DNA of 64,000 bases from JAAYDI01 sp052034005 (GTDB lineage: Bacteria; Planctomycetota; Planctomycetia; Pirellulales; Pirellulaceae), in assembly GCA_052034005.1 (NCBI GenBank), contig JBPOJB010000003.1:97982-161981 (forward strand), read 5' to 3'. A program made the translations under genes and the position numbers. Below, one piece after another: positions 26,760 through 34,797 of this stretch; position 1 is the stretch's first letter; every line of letters starts with the position of its first letter. Below the pieces are notes generated by a model, which searched no databases, was not told the DNA's origin, and saw only the letters and a program-made list of their open reading frames with translations.

Positions 26760-27599
26760 ATGGTTATTATTTCACCGCGTGCGCGCGTCAAACTCGGATT
26801 AGCGAAGCTGGCAGGGCAACGTCTGTCGGGCGATGTGGCGCGGTCGCGGCCGTTCGTGCTGCTGAGCAGGCAGCGGAGCGGCTCGACCTGGCTGATGGAT
26901 CTGCTCGACAGCCACCCCGAGGTGCGGGTCTACGACGAGCTGTTCAATTCGGAAGGGTACGGTCCCCCTCGCGTTGGGCGCAACCGCGACATTCTGTGTT
27001 GGAAGTCGTATGCCGCGCTGCATCGGCCGAAAGGCCGGCTGGCCAAACTGCGTCTGTATTTCGCGTATCTCGACAGCCAGGTGTACTGCCGGCGTCCGGG
27101 GGTTGCTGTCACGGGCTTCAAGTTGATGTACAACCAGGCGGCGACGGAGATGGCCGTGCTGGCCTACTTGAATGTGCACCACGCATCCATTGTGCACTTG
27201 ATCCGCCGCAACTATCTCGACGCGATACTCTCGCAGGAGACTTCGCGCGCCCGGGGTGTGTTTCATGTCGAAGTCGGCGCGGAACTCGAGGCGATGCGCG
27301 TCGAACTGGACACGTGCAGCCTGCTCGACCGGCTGGCGGATCGGGAGGCGGAGGTGGCGGCGGCAACCCGGTTCTTCTCGGCGGCCGGGTTGCCCTATCA
27401 TGAGGTCTATTACGAAGACCTGCTGGGCGGCCCCGAGGCGCTCAAGCCGGTGCTCCGGTTCCTGCGGGTTCGCGAGGACCGGGCGTTGAGTTCCTGCTAC
27501 GCGAAGGTCAACTCGACGGACCATCGGCAGTTGATCGCCAATTACGACGCGGTCCGGGCGACGTTGGCCGGGACGCGTTTTGCGGACCTGCTGCGTTGA
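26760..27599 (+). CDS. Sulfotransferase family protein
   Basis: A 279-residue soluble enzyme, probably transferring sulfate from PAPS to a carbohydrate or lipid. The 5'-phosphosulfate loop is SRQRSGSTWLMDLL near residues 36-49, followed by HPEVRVYDELFN, and the 3'-phosphate-binding region is IVHLIRRNYLDAILSQ near 140-155. The C-terminal half has YEDLLGGPEALKPVLRFL, a common sulfotransferase end. The start ATG 26760 is chosen for distance to the PAPS loop; a longer frame upstream has no family character. It converges on the radical SAM gene, ending 1 base before that gene's stop. The substrate is unknown. Confidence 0.82.
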   Translation: MVIISPRARVKLGLAKLAGQRLSGDVARSRPFVLLSRQRSGSTWLMDLLDSHPEVRVYDELFNSEGYGPPRVGRNRDILCWKSYAALHRPKGRLAKLRLYFAYLDSQVYCRRPGVAVTGFKLMYNQAATEMAVLAYLNVHHASIVHLIRRNYLDAILSQETSRARGVFHVEVGAELEAMRVELDTCSLLDRLADREAEVAAATRFFSAAGLPYHEVYYEDLLGGPEALKPVLRFLRVREDRALSSCYAKVNSTDHRQLIANYDAVRATLAGTRFADLLR

Positions 27600-27600
27600 T

Positions 27601-28686
27601 TCAGTCGGCCTGCCGTCGCGGTTCGTAGACGCAGTCGGGTTCTGAGCCGAGCGGATCGCCCAGCACCGCCAGTGCGCGTGCGCGGCTGCCGCCGCAGACG
27701 TAGCGGAATTCGCAGATGCCGCACTTGCCGTGGAACTGGTCGGGATCGCGCAGCGCGCGGAACATCGGATGGTTCTGGTACGTGTCCACCACATTGGCGT
27801 CGGGGAACCGGCCGCAGAACAGGGGCATGAAGCCCGCCGGGAAGATCTCGCCGCGGTGGCCCACGAACATGACGCCTTTGCCGTCGCCGACTCCCAGGGG
27901 CGCGCGGTGTCCGCGGCGCTCGGGGTCGTCGGCCGAGCCCTGCGGGCCGGAGAGCGGATCGCCGCCCTGCTGCAGCACGAACCGCCGGTAGTGCGGCGCT
28001 TCGGTGGTCTTGACGCTGTACGGCTGGGTCCGCGCGTGCCGCCACAGCGTCTCGAAGGTCGCCTCGATTTCCTCGGCCGTGAGCCGCTGCTCCTCGACCC
28101 CGCGCCCGACCGGGATCAGGAAGAATGTGGCCCACATCGCGATCCCGCGGCCGGCCAACAGGTCGGCCATCTGGTCGAGCTGCTGGAAATTACGTCGCGT
28201 GATGGTCGTGTTGACCTGCACGGGCAGGTCCAGTTGGCGTGCATCTTCGAGCATCACCAGGGTCCGCTCGAAGCTGCCCTCCCAGCCGCGAAACGCGTCG
28301 TGGGTCTGGGCATCGGCGCCGTCCAGGCTGATCCCCAGCCGCTGGACCCCCGCCTCACGCGCCTGTTCGAACGCCCGGCGCGTGGCCAGCGGAGTGGCGG
28401 ACGGGGTCAGTGCGACCTGCAGCCCCTGGCCGGCCGCGTGGCGGATCAGGTCGAACAGGTCGACGCGCTTGAGCGGGTCGCCGCCGGTCATGACCAGCAC
28501 GGGCGGCTTGGGAAACGTCGTCAACTGGTCGATCAGCGCCTTGGCTTGCTCGTGGGTCAGCTCGCGCGGGTCCGCCGCCGCCTGCGCCGAGGCGCGGCAG
28601 TGCTTGCAGACCAGGTCGCACGCCTGCGTCACCTCGTAGTAGAACATCAGTGGGCTGTGGGAGAAGTCGTGTTTGGTATAGTGCAT
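27601..28686 (-). CDS. Radical SAM/SPASM protein, haem-associated type
   Basis: A 361-residue radical SAM enzyme. The 4Fe-4S cluster motif is ACDLVCKHC (Cys23, Cys27, Cys30); VMTGGDPLKR and LGISLDGADAQTHDAFRG follow as in the family. A C-terminal SPASM-like domain has CGRFP, then CGICEFRYVCGGS and a last cysteine in PDC, giving auxiliary cluster ligands. The overall plan resembles AhbD/NirJ-like and TIGR04053 proteins, some of which act in haem biosynthesis. The start codon overlaps the end of the hemG gene by 40 bases, so they are coupled and a haem role is likely by context. The precise reaction is not proven. Start ATG 28686. Confidence 0.82.
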   Translation of the reverse strand: MHYTKHDFSHSPLMFYYEVTQACDLVCKHCRASAQAAADPRELTHEQAKALIDQLTTFPKPPVLVMTGGDPLKRVDLFDLIRHAAGQGLQVALTPSATPLATRRAFEQAREAGVQRLGISLDGADAQTHDAFRGWEGSFERTLVMLEDARQLDLPVQVNTTITRRNFQQLDQMADLLAGRGIAMWATFFLIPVGRGVEEQRLTAEEIEATFETLWRHARTQPYSVKTTEAPHYRRFVLQQGGDPLSGPQGSADDPERRGHRAPLGVGDGKGVMFVGHRGEIFPAGFMPLFCGRFPDANVVDTYQNHPMFRALRDPDQFHGKCGICEFRYVCGGSRARALAVLGDPLGSEPDCVYEPRRQAD

Positions 28687-30131
28687 GGCTTGTCGCCCTG
28701 GGCCAAATAATCCGCGACGCGTTGCGCCGCACGTTCGCCGCCGTGGATGCAGAAGGGGATCCCGACCCCGTGGTACGCGTTGCCGGCCAGGAACAACCCG
28801 CCGACTGCCTGCGCCCGCGCGTGGATCGTCGCCACATGCTGCCGGTGCCCGACGTAGTACTGCGGCATGGAGGCGGGCAGCCGGGCGACGCGGTGGAACA
28901 ACGCCGGGCCGCGAATCCCCAGCAGCTCCGCCAACTCGCGCTGCGAGATCTCCACCAGCTGATCGTCCGGCAAGTCGACCAGCTCTTCCTGCAGCGCGCC
29001 GCCAACGAAGACGCGGACCAGCACATGCCCGTCCGGCGCGCGCCCCGGATACTTGACGCTGGAGAAGCTGCCCGAGAGGATCTGTCGCCCCTCGATGGCC
29101 GGCACGACGAACCCGAACCCGTCCAGCGGATGGGCCACCTGGTCGCGCCGGTATGCCAGCGACACGATGCAGCATCCCGAGTGATGGATCTGCGCCAGAT
29201 GCGCTGACAAGACGTTGTCAACCTGCTGGACCAGCGCCGCGGCCGACCGGGCCGGCGTCGCGACCACCACCGCGTCGAACGGCGGCCACGGCGAGCCGCC
29301 GCCTTCGACCTCCAACTGCCACGACCCGTCCGGCTGCCGCGCCAGGCGGCGGACCGCGGCGCCCAACTGGACCGTGTCCGGCGGCAGCCGGTCGGCCAAG
29401 GCCTGCACCAGGCTGGTGATCCCGTCCCGCGGCGCCATGAACATGCTGTAACGGCCGCCGCTCGAGTTGCGATCCGCCTGTGACCGACGACGGGCCACCT
29501 GGCTCATCACCGCGCGGATCAGGCTGCCGTGGCCCTGCTCCATGTCGCGGAAACGGGGCATGGTCGCCAACAGGCTCAGCTTGCGCGGGTCGCCCGTGTA
29601 GATGCCGCCGATCAGCGGCTGCACGAGCCGGTCGTAAGTCTCCCGGCCGAGCCGCCGGATCACGAAATCCGCCAGGCTCTCGTCCGATTCGTCGCGCCGC
29701 CGTGATACCAGGAACTCCGCCGCCATCCGCAACTTGCCCCACGGGCTCAGAATCGGCGTGGTCACCACCGGCCACACGCGGCTGGGCGCCATGATGATGA
29801 AACCCTGCGGGATCCTGTGCAGTTTGCCCTTCCGCACGACAAACGCGCCGCGATGCTGCTCGTCCGTCTCCAACAGCTGGTCCGCAAAGCCGATCCGCCG
29901 ACACAGGTCCACCGCCCACGGGACGTTCGTGATGAAATTGTCCGCGCCCCATTCCAACAGGAACCCGTCCTGACGATGGGTTGCCAGTAGCCCGCCCAGA
30001 CGCCGCTCTCGTTCCAACAGCGTCACTGACAGCCCGGGTTGGATCTCCGAAAGGCGGTGCGCCGCGGCCAGGCCGGAGATGCCTCCGCCGATGATCGCCA
30101 CTCGCGGGGCGGGATTACGTGGACTGTTCAT
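28647..30131 (-). CDS. hemG: Protoporphyrinogen/coproporphyrinogen III oxidase, HemY type
   Basis: A 494-residue FAD enzyme that oxidises a porphyrinogen to the porphyrin late in haem synthesis. The FAD motif RVAIIGGGISGLAAAHRL starts near residue 10, followed by LLERERRLGGLL and the GADNF loop; ADFVIRRLG, QPLIGGIYTGDPRKLS and a C-terminal GNAYHGVGIPFCIHGGERAA complete the family pattern. Whether it acts on protoporphyrinogen or, as CgoX, on coproporphyrinogen cannot be told by eye. ATG 30131 was chosen; GTG 30176 in frame is possible. The next gene downstream is the radical SAM protein, overlapping it by 40 bases. Confidence 0.9.
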   Translation of the reverse strand: MNSPRNPAPRVAIIGGGISGLAAAHRLSEIQPGLSVTLLERERRLGGLLATHRQDGFLLEWGADNFITNVPWAVDLCRRIGFADQLLETDEQHRGAFVVRKGKLHRIPQGFIIMAPSRVWPVVTTPILSPWGKLRMAAEFLVSRRRDESDESLADFVIRRLGRETYDRLVQPLIGGIYTGDPRKLSLLATMPRFRDMEQGHGSLIRAVMSQVARRRSQADRNSSGGRYSMFMAPRDGITSLVQALADRLPPDTVQLGAAVRRLARQPDGSWQLEVEGGGSPWPPFDAVVVATPARSAAALVQQVDNVLSAHLAQIHHSGCCIVSLAYRRDQVAHPLDGFGFVVPAIEGRQILSGSFSSVKYPGRAPDGHVLVRVFVGGALQEELVDLPDDQLVEISQRELAELLGIRGPALFHRVARLPASMPQYYVGHRQHVATIHARAQAVGGLFLAGNAYHGVGIPFCIHGGERAAQRVADYLAQGDKPCTIPNTTSPTAH

Positions 30132-30323
30132 GGGGCCTGCCAGCTCACCTGGAATGAATGGTGCCGGCAACGGCACCCGACGAGATCAACATCGCACCTC
30201 TGCAAGTCTAGCAGACGACCGCCAACCTGCCACGGGCGCGGCCGGCGCCGCATGCGGGATCATGCACCGAAGGCACGCGCGCCGGAAGGCGCAGCTGCGG
30301 CGCGGCCGGACCGGCCGCCCCGC

Positions 30324-31310
30324 TTATTCCTCCCGACAGATCCCCTGCCACGTCTGATACGCCTGCTCGATCGCGGCCTGGTCGACGTGTCCGTCCCAGG
30401 CCGCCAGGCCGTAAGTCACTTGCAACGGCGCATTGCGCGAGATGGTCATCTCCCGCTTGCTCAGGCCCGCCTCGGTGTCCAGGTCCAGCGTGGCGCTGAG
30501 ATACGCGAACGGGTCATTCATCGTGAACCATGTGGCCGGATGACGCGGGTTGCCCGGGGCGTCGAACACCGCGATGGTGACCGGTTTCCCGTCGGCGTTG
30601 CCGTGGATCGCGCACCAGGCGGCGCGCGTCAGGCGCTCGGACCCGCGGACGGCCGTGCCCGTCTCATGGCCCGGCGTGATGAACGAAGCGCCTTGGTCCA
30701 TCGACTCGACGAATCGCATGCCGAGCCCGAAATAATGGCGGCCCCACAGCCGCGCTTCCGACTGATCTGTCCCGGGCGTGAGCGTTGTGGACCAGGTCAG
30801 CAGCGAGGCGGATGCCAGCCGGTCGGGATAGGCGGTGATCTTCCGCGATTCGACCGCCAACACCCGACCGCGCGGATTGACCCAGTCGATCGTCTGCATG
30901 ATGACCGCCCGGCTGGGACCATTGGAGCTGGACGACGCGGCGCTCATGATGCCCGTCGGCTGCTGCTTGCCGTAACTCTCCGGCGGCACTTCCGACCAGA
31001 AGTCGCAGTCGTCGATCCCCAGTGCGAACATCAAGGCCCGGTGATGGACATGGTCGGCGGGCGAGTCGCGCAGGACTTGAACGCCTTGCGGCGTCGACCA
31101 CTTCGAGATGTAGACCTTCATGGGGTTGGCCCGGTGTTGATATTCGAGCACGAGTTGCCCGTCGCAACGGACCGTGGTCACGCCGTCACTGCTGGAAATG
31201 GCCAGCTCGCCCGCCAGCGCGGTGGACAGGCAGGCGCCCGCCAGACACGAGAGTATCGCGGCCGACGGCCATATCCGTCGAATTCGCCTGCGCATGGGTA
31301 GTGGACTCAT
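30324..31310 (-). CDS. Exported DUF6807 (PmoA-like) family protein
   Basis: A 328-residue protein with a signal peptide (MSPLPMRRRIRRI then a hydrophobic core ending near STALAG). The body has the pattern of DUF6807 proteins, often annotated methane oxygenase PmoA-like though unrelated to methane oxidation in practice: YISKWSTPQGVQVLRDSPADHVHHRALMFALG, then WVNPRG, and HYFGLGMRF. These are beta-rich, galactose-mutarotase-like exported proteins common in planctomycetes near sugar-handling genes. Start ATG 31310 has AAAGG nine bases upstream on this strand; ATG 31295 is an alternative. The gene stands between hemG and marC, and its function is unknown. Confidence 0.78.
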   Translation of the reverse strand: MSPLPMRRRIRRIWPSAAILSCLAGACLSTALAGELAISSSDGVTTVRCDGQLVLEYQHRANPMKVYISKWSTPQGVQVLRDSPADHVHHRALMFALGIDDCDFWSEVPPESYGKQQPTGIMSAASSSSNGPSRAVIMQTIDWVNPRGRVLAVESRKITAYPDRLASASLLTWSTTLTPGTDQSEARLWGRHYFGLGMRFVESMDQGASFITPGHETGTAVRGSERLTRAAWCAIHGNADGKPVTIAVFDAPGNPRHPATWFTMNDPFAYLSATLDLDTEAGLSKREMTISRNAPLQVTYGLAAWDGHVDQAAIEQAYQTWQGICREE

Positions 31311-31390
31311 GAACGATCGCCTTTCATATGCGTGTGGATCACTGCATCTCAGCATATTGTAACGCCCGGGAAGCGAGCTGACACCTGACA

Positions 31391-32002
31391 TCAGGGCGTC
31401 CTGTGCAGGGCCGGGAAGCCGGCCTCCAGTCCGGACAGCAGGATGTGCACGGCGATCACGCAGAGCACCATGCCCATCAGCCGCTCGGTGGCCACCACGC
31501 CCCGGCGGCCCAGCAGCCGGGCCAGCTGGTGCCCCAGCAAGAGCGTCAGCAGCGACGCGGACCAGGCGAGGATTACGGCGACCGTGGCGTTGGCCATGGA
31601 GATGGAATCCGGGCGCGCGGACGTGAAGAGCATCACGACCGCAATGGCGCTCGGGCCCGCGATCAGCGGGATCGCCAACGGCACCACGAACGGCTCGCCC
31701 GTGAATTCGGATTCGCCCATGACCCCGCCGCGCGTGGGGAAGATCATCCTGAGCGATATCAGGAAGATCACGACGCCGCCGGCAATCTCCAGTTCCGGGC
31801 CGTGGATGTCCAGGAAATTCAACAGGGGACGGCCGCAATAGAGGAAGAACAGCAGCACGCCCAGCGCGATCAGGTTCTCACGCACAATCACCCAGTTCCG
31901 CCGTTGGAGCGAGGTGTCCTTGAGCAGTGTCATCAGCAGCGGCGTGTTGCCGATCGGGTCCAGGATCAGGTAGAGCATCAATGCGCCCGTCCAAATGGTC
32001 AT
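31391..32002 (-). CDS. MarC family integral membrane protein
   Basis: A 203-residue protein with six hydrophobic segments. The MarC signature is clear: MLYLILDPIGNTPLLMTLL near the N-terminus (the LDP-G-N-P motif), GGVVIFLISLRMIFP in the middle, and PLAIPLIAGPSAIAVVMLF. MarC proteins (YchE, YhgN) are widespread inner-membrane proteins; early ties to antibiotic resistance were withdrawn and no transport substrate is proven. Start ATG 32002 places the first helix directly at the N-terminus. It lies 60 bases downstream of the serine hydrolase gene on the same strand. Confidence 0.9.
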   Translation of the reverse strand: MTIWTGALMLYLILDPIGNTPLLMTLLKDTSLQRRNWVIVRENLIALGVLLFFLYCGRPLLNFLDIHGPELEIAGGVVIFLISLRMIFPTRGGVMGESEFTGEPFVVPLAIPLIAGPSAIAVVMLFTSARPDSISMANATVAVILAWSASLLTLLLGHQLARLLGRRGVVATERLMGMVLCVIAVHILLSGLEAGFPALHRTP

Positions 32003-32062
32003 GGTCTCGTCTCCCCGCCTCGATCGGAGGCTGTCATTGCCGGCGCTGCGGATCGGCGCGCC

Positions 32063-33418
32063 TCAGAACTGCAGCCAGGTTGGGAACTGGTCCTCCGCAG
32101 GCCACGCCTCGACCGCGTCGGCCGCCTGGTGCACCAGCGCGTCGATTTCGTCGGCCGGCGCGCGGCCGCCCGCGGTGGCCGACGAATTGAACACCACGGC
32201 CCAACACAGCCCGTCGTGCCGAATGACCAGGAGCGACGAGCTGCCCGGGAGCAAACCGGCGTGCCACACATTGCAACATCCGCCGCCGCCGCCGACCGGA
32301 CGCACCATCCAACCCAGGCCATAGTAGGTCTGACGCAACGCACCGTCCGCCTCCCGGCCCGCCGCGCCCGGCGGGCGCGCGATCATGGCCCGCTGCGAGC
32401 ACTCGGAGAGAGTTCCAGCCGGGCCGGAGACCTCCAGCCGAGCCGCGAAACGGACCAGATCGATGGCCGAGGCGATCCAGCCGCCGTGGGCATCCATCGC
32501 CTCCAGGTACCAGGTGCCGTACGGGGCAGGCACCGGATCGTCCAGCGGGGTTCCGAACACGGACGGGCCGGTCTGGCTGTGCGGCTCGTAGTAACGCACT
32601 TCGCCCGCCGCGCGCCCGACCGGCAGCGTGCGCCCGATCTGCATGCGGTGGATCCCCAGCGGCGCGAGCAGCTCGGTCCGGACGTAGGATTCATAGTCGG
32701 TCCCGGTGACCTGCTCGATCACCCGGCCCAGCACGCAATAGCCGTAGTTCGAGTACGCATAACGTGCCCCCGGTTCGAAGTCCAGCGGTCTGCCCAGCAT
32801 GTAGCGCACGATGTCCCGCGAGGCGGCCGGCGGTTGGATGCCCAGCTGTGTGGCAATCTCCCGCGTGCGGAACATCGGGTCCTCGGACGCCTCGCGGTCC
32901 CAACCGCCGCGATGCTGAAGCACCTGCCGCACGGTGATCTCGCCCAGATGCGGATCCGCGTACCCGGGGCCGGCCCATCCCGGCGCGGCGGATAGGATCG
33001 ACCACACGCGGTCATCCAACCGGAGCTTGCCGCGATCCACCAATTGCAGCACGGCCGCCGCCGTGATCGGCTTCGAGACGCTGGCGATCCGGAACAACGA
33101 GTCCGGTTGGACCGGCTCGCCACGCTCGACGTCGGCATAGCCGAACCCGCGGGCATAGACCAGGCGACCGTGGCGGGTGACCGCCAGCGAACCGCCGGGG
33201 ACCTTGTGCTCGCACAGAAAGGATCGCATCAGGCGATCGAAGCTCGCCAGCTCCTCACAGACCGCGCCGGTCTCGGGCAGCGCCGCGTCGACCGGCGGCT
33301 GGGCCGACACCGGCGCTGGAGCGCTCCACAGGCTCGAGGCGCAGCACAGAACATATGCGAGAGCCCATCGACGGAGCGTGCGCCGGGCGCTACTGCTGCT
33401 GATCACTAACACGGTCAT
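32063..33418 (-). CDS. Exported serine hydrolase, class C beta-lactamase fold
   Basis: A 451-residue protein with a signal peptide (basic RRTLRRWAL, hydrophobic AYVLCCASSLW, cleavage near VSAQP). The beta-lactamase/transpeptidase-like fold is shown by SVSK (Ser113 to Lys116), the YSN motif in ARYAYSNYGY, and the ASVSKPITAAAVLQL helix. The third motif appears as HAG in NVWHAGLLPG in place of KTG, as in esterase EstB-like and D-aminopeptidase relatives. Such proteins are esterases or peptidases, rarely true beta-lactamases. The start could be ATG 33418, ATG 33427 or GTG 33436. A run of glycines and two cysteines (GGGGCC) before the HAG motif is unusual. Confidence 0.83.
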   Translation of the reverse strand: MTVLVISSSSARRTLRRWALAYVLCCASSLWSAPAPVSAQPPVDAALPETGAVCEELASFDRLMRSFLCEHKVPGGSLAVTRHGRLVYARGFGYADVERGEPVQPDSLFRIASVSKPITAAAVLQLVDRGKLRLDDRVWSILSAAPGWAGPGYADPHLGEITVRQVLQHRGGWDREASEDPMFRTREIATQLGIQPPAASRDIVRYMLGRPLDFEPGARYAYSNYGYCVLGRVIEQVTGTDYESYVRTELLAPLGIHRMQIGRTLPVGRAAGEVRYYEPHSQTGPSVFGTPLDDPVPAPYGTWYLEAMDAHGGWIASAIDLVRFAARLEVSGPAGTLSECSQRAMIARPPGAAGREADGALRQTYYGLGWMVRPVGGGGGCCNVWHAGLLPGSSSLLVIRHDGLCWAVVFNSSATAGGRAPADEIDALVHQAADAVEAWPAEDQFPTWLQF

Positions 33419-33457
33419 GCCACCCATGTTCCACACGTCCCATGTCGCAACCGATGA

Positions 33458-34402
33458 CTAACCCGGGATGATCAGGAGCCATGGTGCAAAACAGAAGACC
33501 GGAATCAAGATCGCCAGGCAACCCATCAGCGTCCGGGCCCGTCCGAGCGGGATCTGGTCGTTCCGCGTCGGCGGATGGGCGGGGCCGATCAGGAGCACCA
33601 AGGCGATCATCAACGTCCAGTTCCACTGCCGAGAGATGATGACGAACCCGATGGCCAACAGCACGAACCCGCGCGCGATCCAGTGAGCACGCTTGCCAAA
33701 CAGCGTGTAAATCACATGGCCCCCATCGAGCTGGCTGACCGGCAACATGTTCAGTCCGGTGATCAGGAAGCCGACCCAGCCGGCCATGAAGAACGGGTTC
33801 AACTGGCTGAACCAGATCAGCTTGCCCGGCGCGTACCCCGGCGGCTGCAGGACCTGGAGCGCGATCCGGACCAGCAGCGGCAGGTCCACGGCGAACGGCC
33901 CATAGGCCATCCGGCTCAGATCCAGTCGCAGGATCCCGATCCACATGATGGGGATGGCGACCAGCAATCCGGCCAACGGGCCGGCCAGGCCGATGTCGAA
34001 CATCTCCCGACGGTCGGCCCGCAGGCCGTCCATCTTGATGACTGCGCCCATCGTGCCGACCGGCGAGATGGGGAACGGGATGAAGAAGGGGAGGCTGGCC
34101 GGGATCCCGTACCGAACCGTGGCCAGAAAGTGGCCCATTTCGTGGGTCAGCAGGATCGCCAACAGGCACGCCATGTAGATCAGGCCGTCGGCCCAGTGCG
34201 TGAGCACCATCTGGCGCACCGGCGTGTCCATCGGCAACGGGAGCCAGTGGTTGGCGCCCGCCCAGAAGGTCGAGAGGCAGGTCGCCACGAACAGAAAGAC
34301 CGGCAGCCGTACCCGCCGGCGATGCACAGTCCGCCCGGACTCGGCACTCAACTCCAGTGAATCAGTCGTCTCCGGTGAATCAAGTTGTTCGGCAACGCTC
34401 AT
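33458..34402 (-). CDS. Site-2 protease-like M50 metalloprotease
   Basis: A 314-residue membrane protein with about seven hydrophobic segments. The zinc motif HEMGHF lies near residue 95 and the third ligand in NMLPVSQLDGGH near 228, without any PDZ domain. The intervening FIPFPISPVGTMGAVIKM stretch is typical of the plant EGY1/bacterial S2P group. These cleave within membranes, with unknown targets in planctomycetes. Start ATG 34402 (MSVAEQLDSPET); a soluble acidic N-terminus of about 30 residues precedes helix 1. It is divergent from the rhamnosidase and lies 39 bases upstream of the serine hydrolase on the same strand. Confidence 0.9.
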   Translation of the reverse strand: MSVAEQLDSPETTDSLELSAESGRTVHRRRVRLPVFLFVATCLSTFWAGANHWLPLPMDTPVRQMVLTHWADGLIYMACLLAILLTHEMGHFLATVRYGIPASLPFFIPFPISPVGTMGAVIKMDGLRADRREMFDIGLAGPLAGLLVAIPIMWIGILRLDLSRMAYGPFAVDLPLLVRIALQVLQPPGYAPGKLIWFSQLNPFFMAGWVGFLITGLNMLPVSQLDGGHVIYTLFGKRAHWIARGFVLLAIGFVIISRQWNWTLMIALVLLIGPAHPPTRNDQIPLGRARTLMGCLAILIPVFCFAPWLLIIPG

Positions 34403-34797
34403 GACAACAAGAATAGCAGACGATCGGCCGGTCGCCCATAGTCGCTGACGCGCGACAGAATGGGCGGGCCGTGGGGGGCGCGGGCCGTCATCTGCACAAT
34501 CCCCGGACGCGTGTGTCAATGCCGGCGGGCAGGAGCAGCTCAGGGCGCTCCCGGGAGCAGCCCTGCGAGGTGCTCGCCGCATGACGCCCGGCTGAAGGAG
34601 ACGGTCGGCAGCACCGGTGATGCGGCCCACGCTTGGCTGGAGCGGCCCGTTGCGATCTGGTACCTTGAATCACGCGCGCCGGGCCCATGCGAGCGCTATG
34701 GGGACGGTCCGGCGTTTCGCCCGGATCGAGGCGGCGCGCTGGGCCCGTGTGCGACGGGGACCATTCGCGAGAAGACACGCAACCAGGAGCCTCTACG
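34403..34797. other. Divergent intergenic region before the rhamnosidase
   Basis: No gene is supported. A CAGGAG SD site sits just before the rhamnosidase start. No promoter pair was convincing on either strand. Confidence 0.4.

Noticed and set aside
32063..33418. Antibiotic-resistance beta-lactamase
   Set aside because: Third motif is HAG, not KTG; more like an esterase or peptidase of the same fold.
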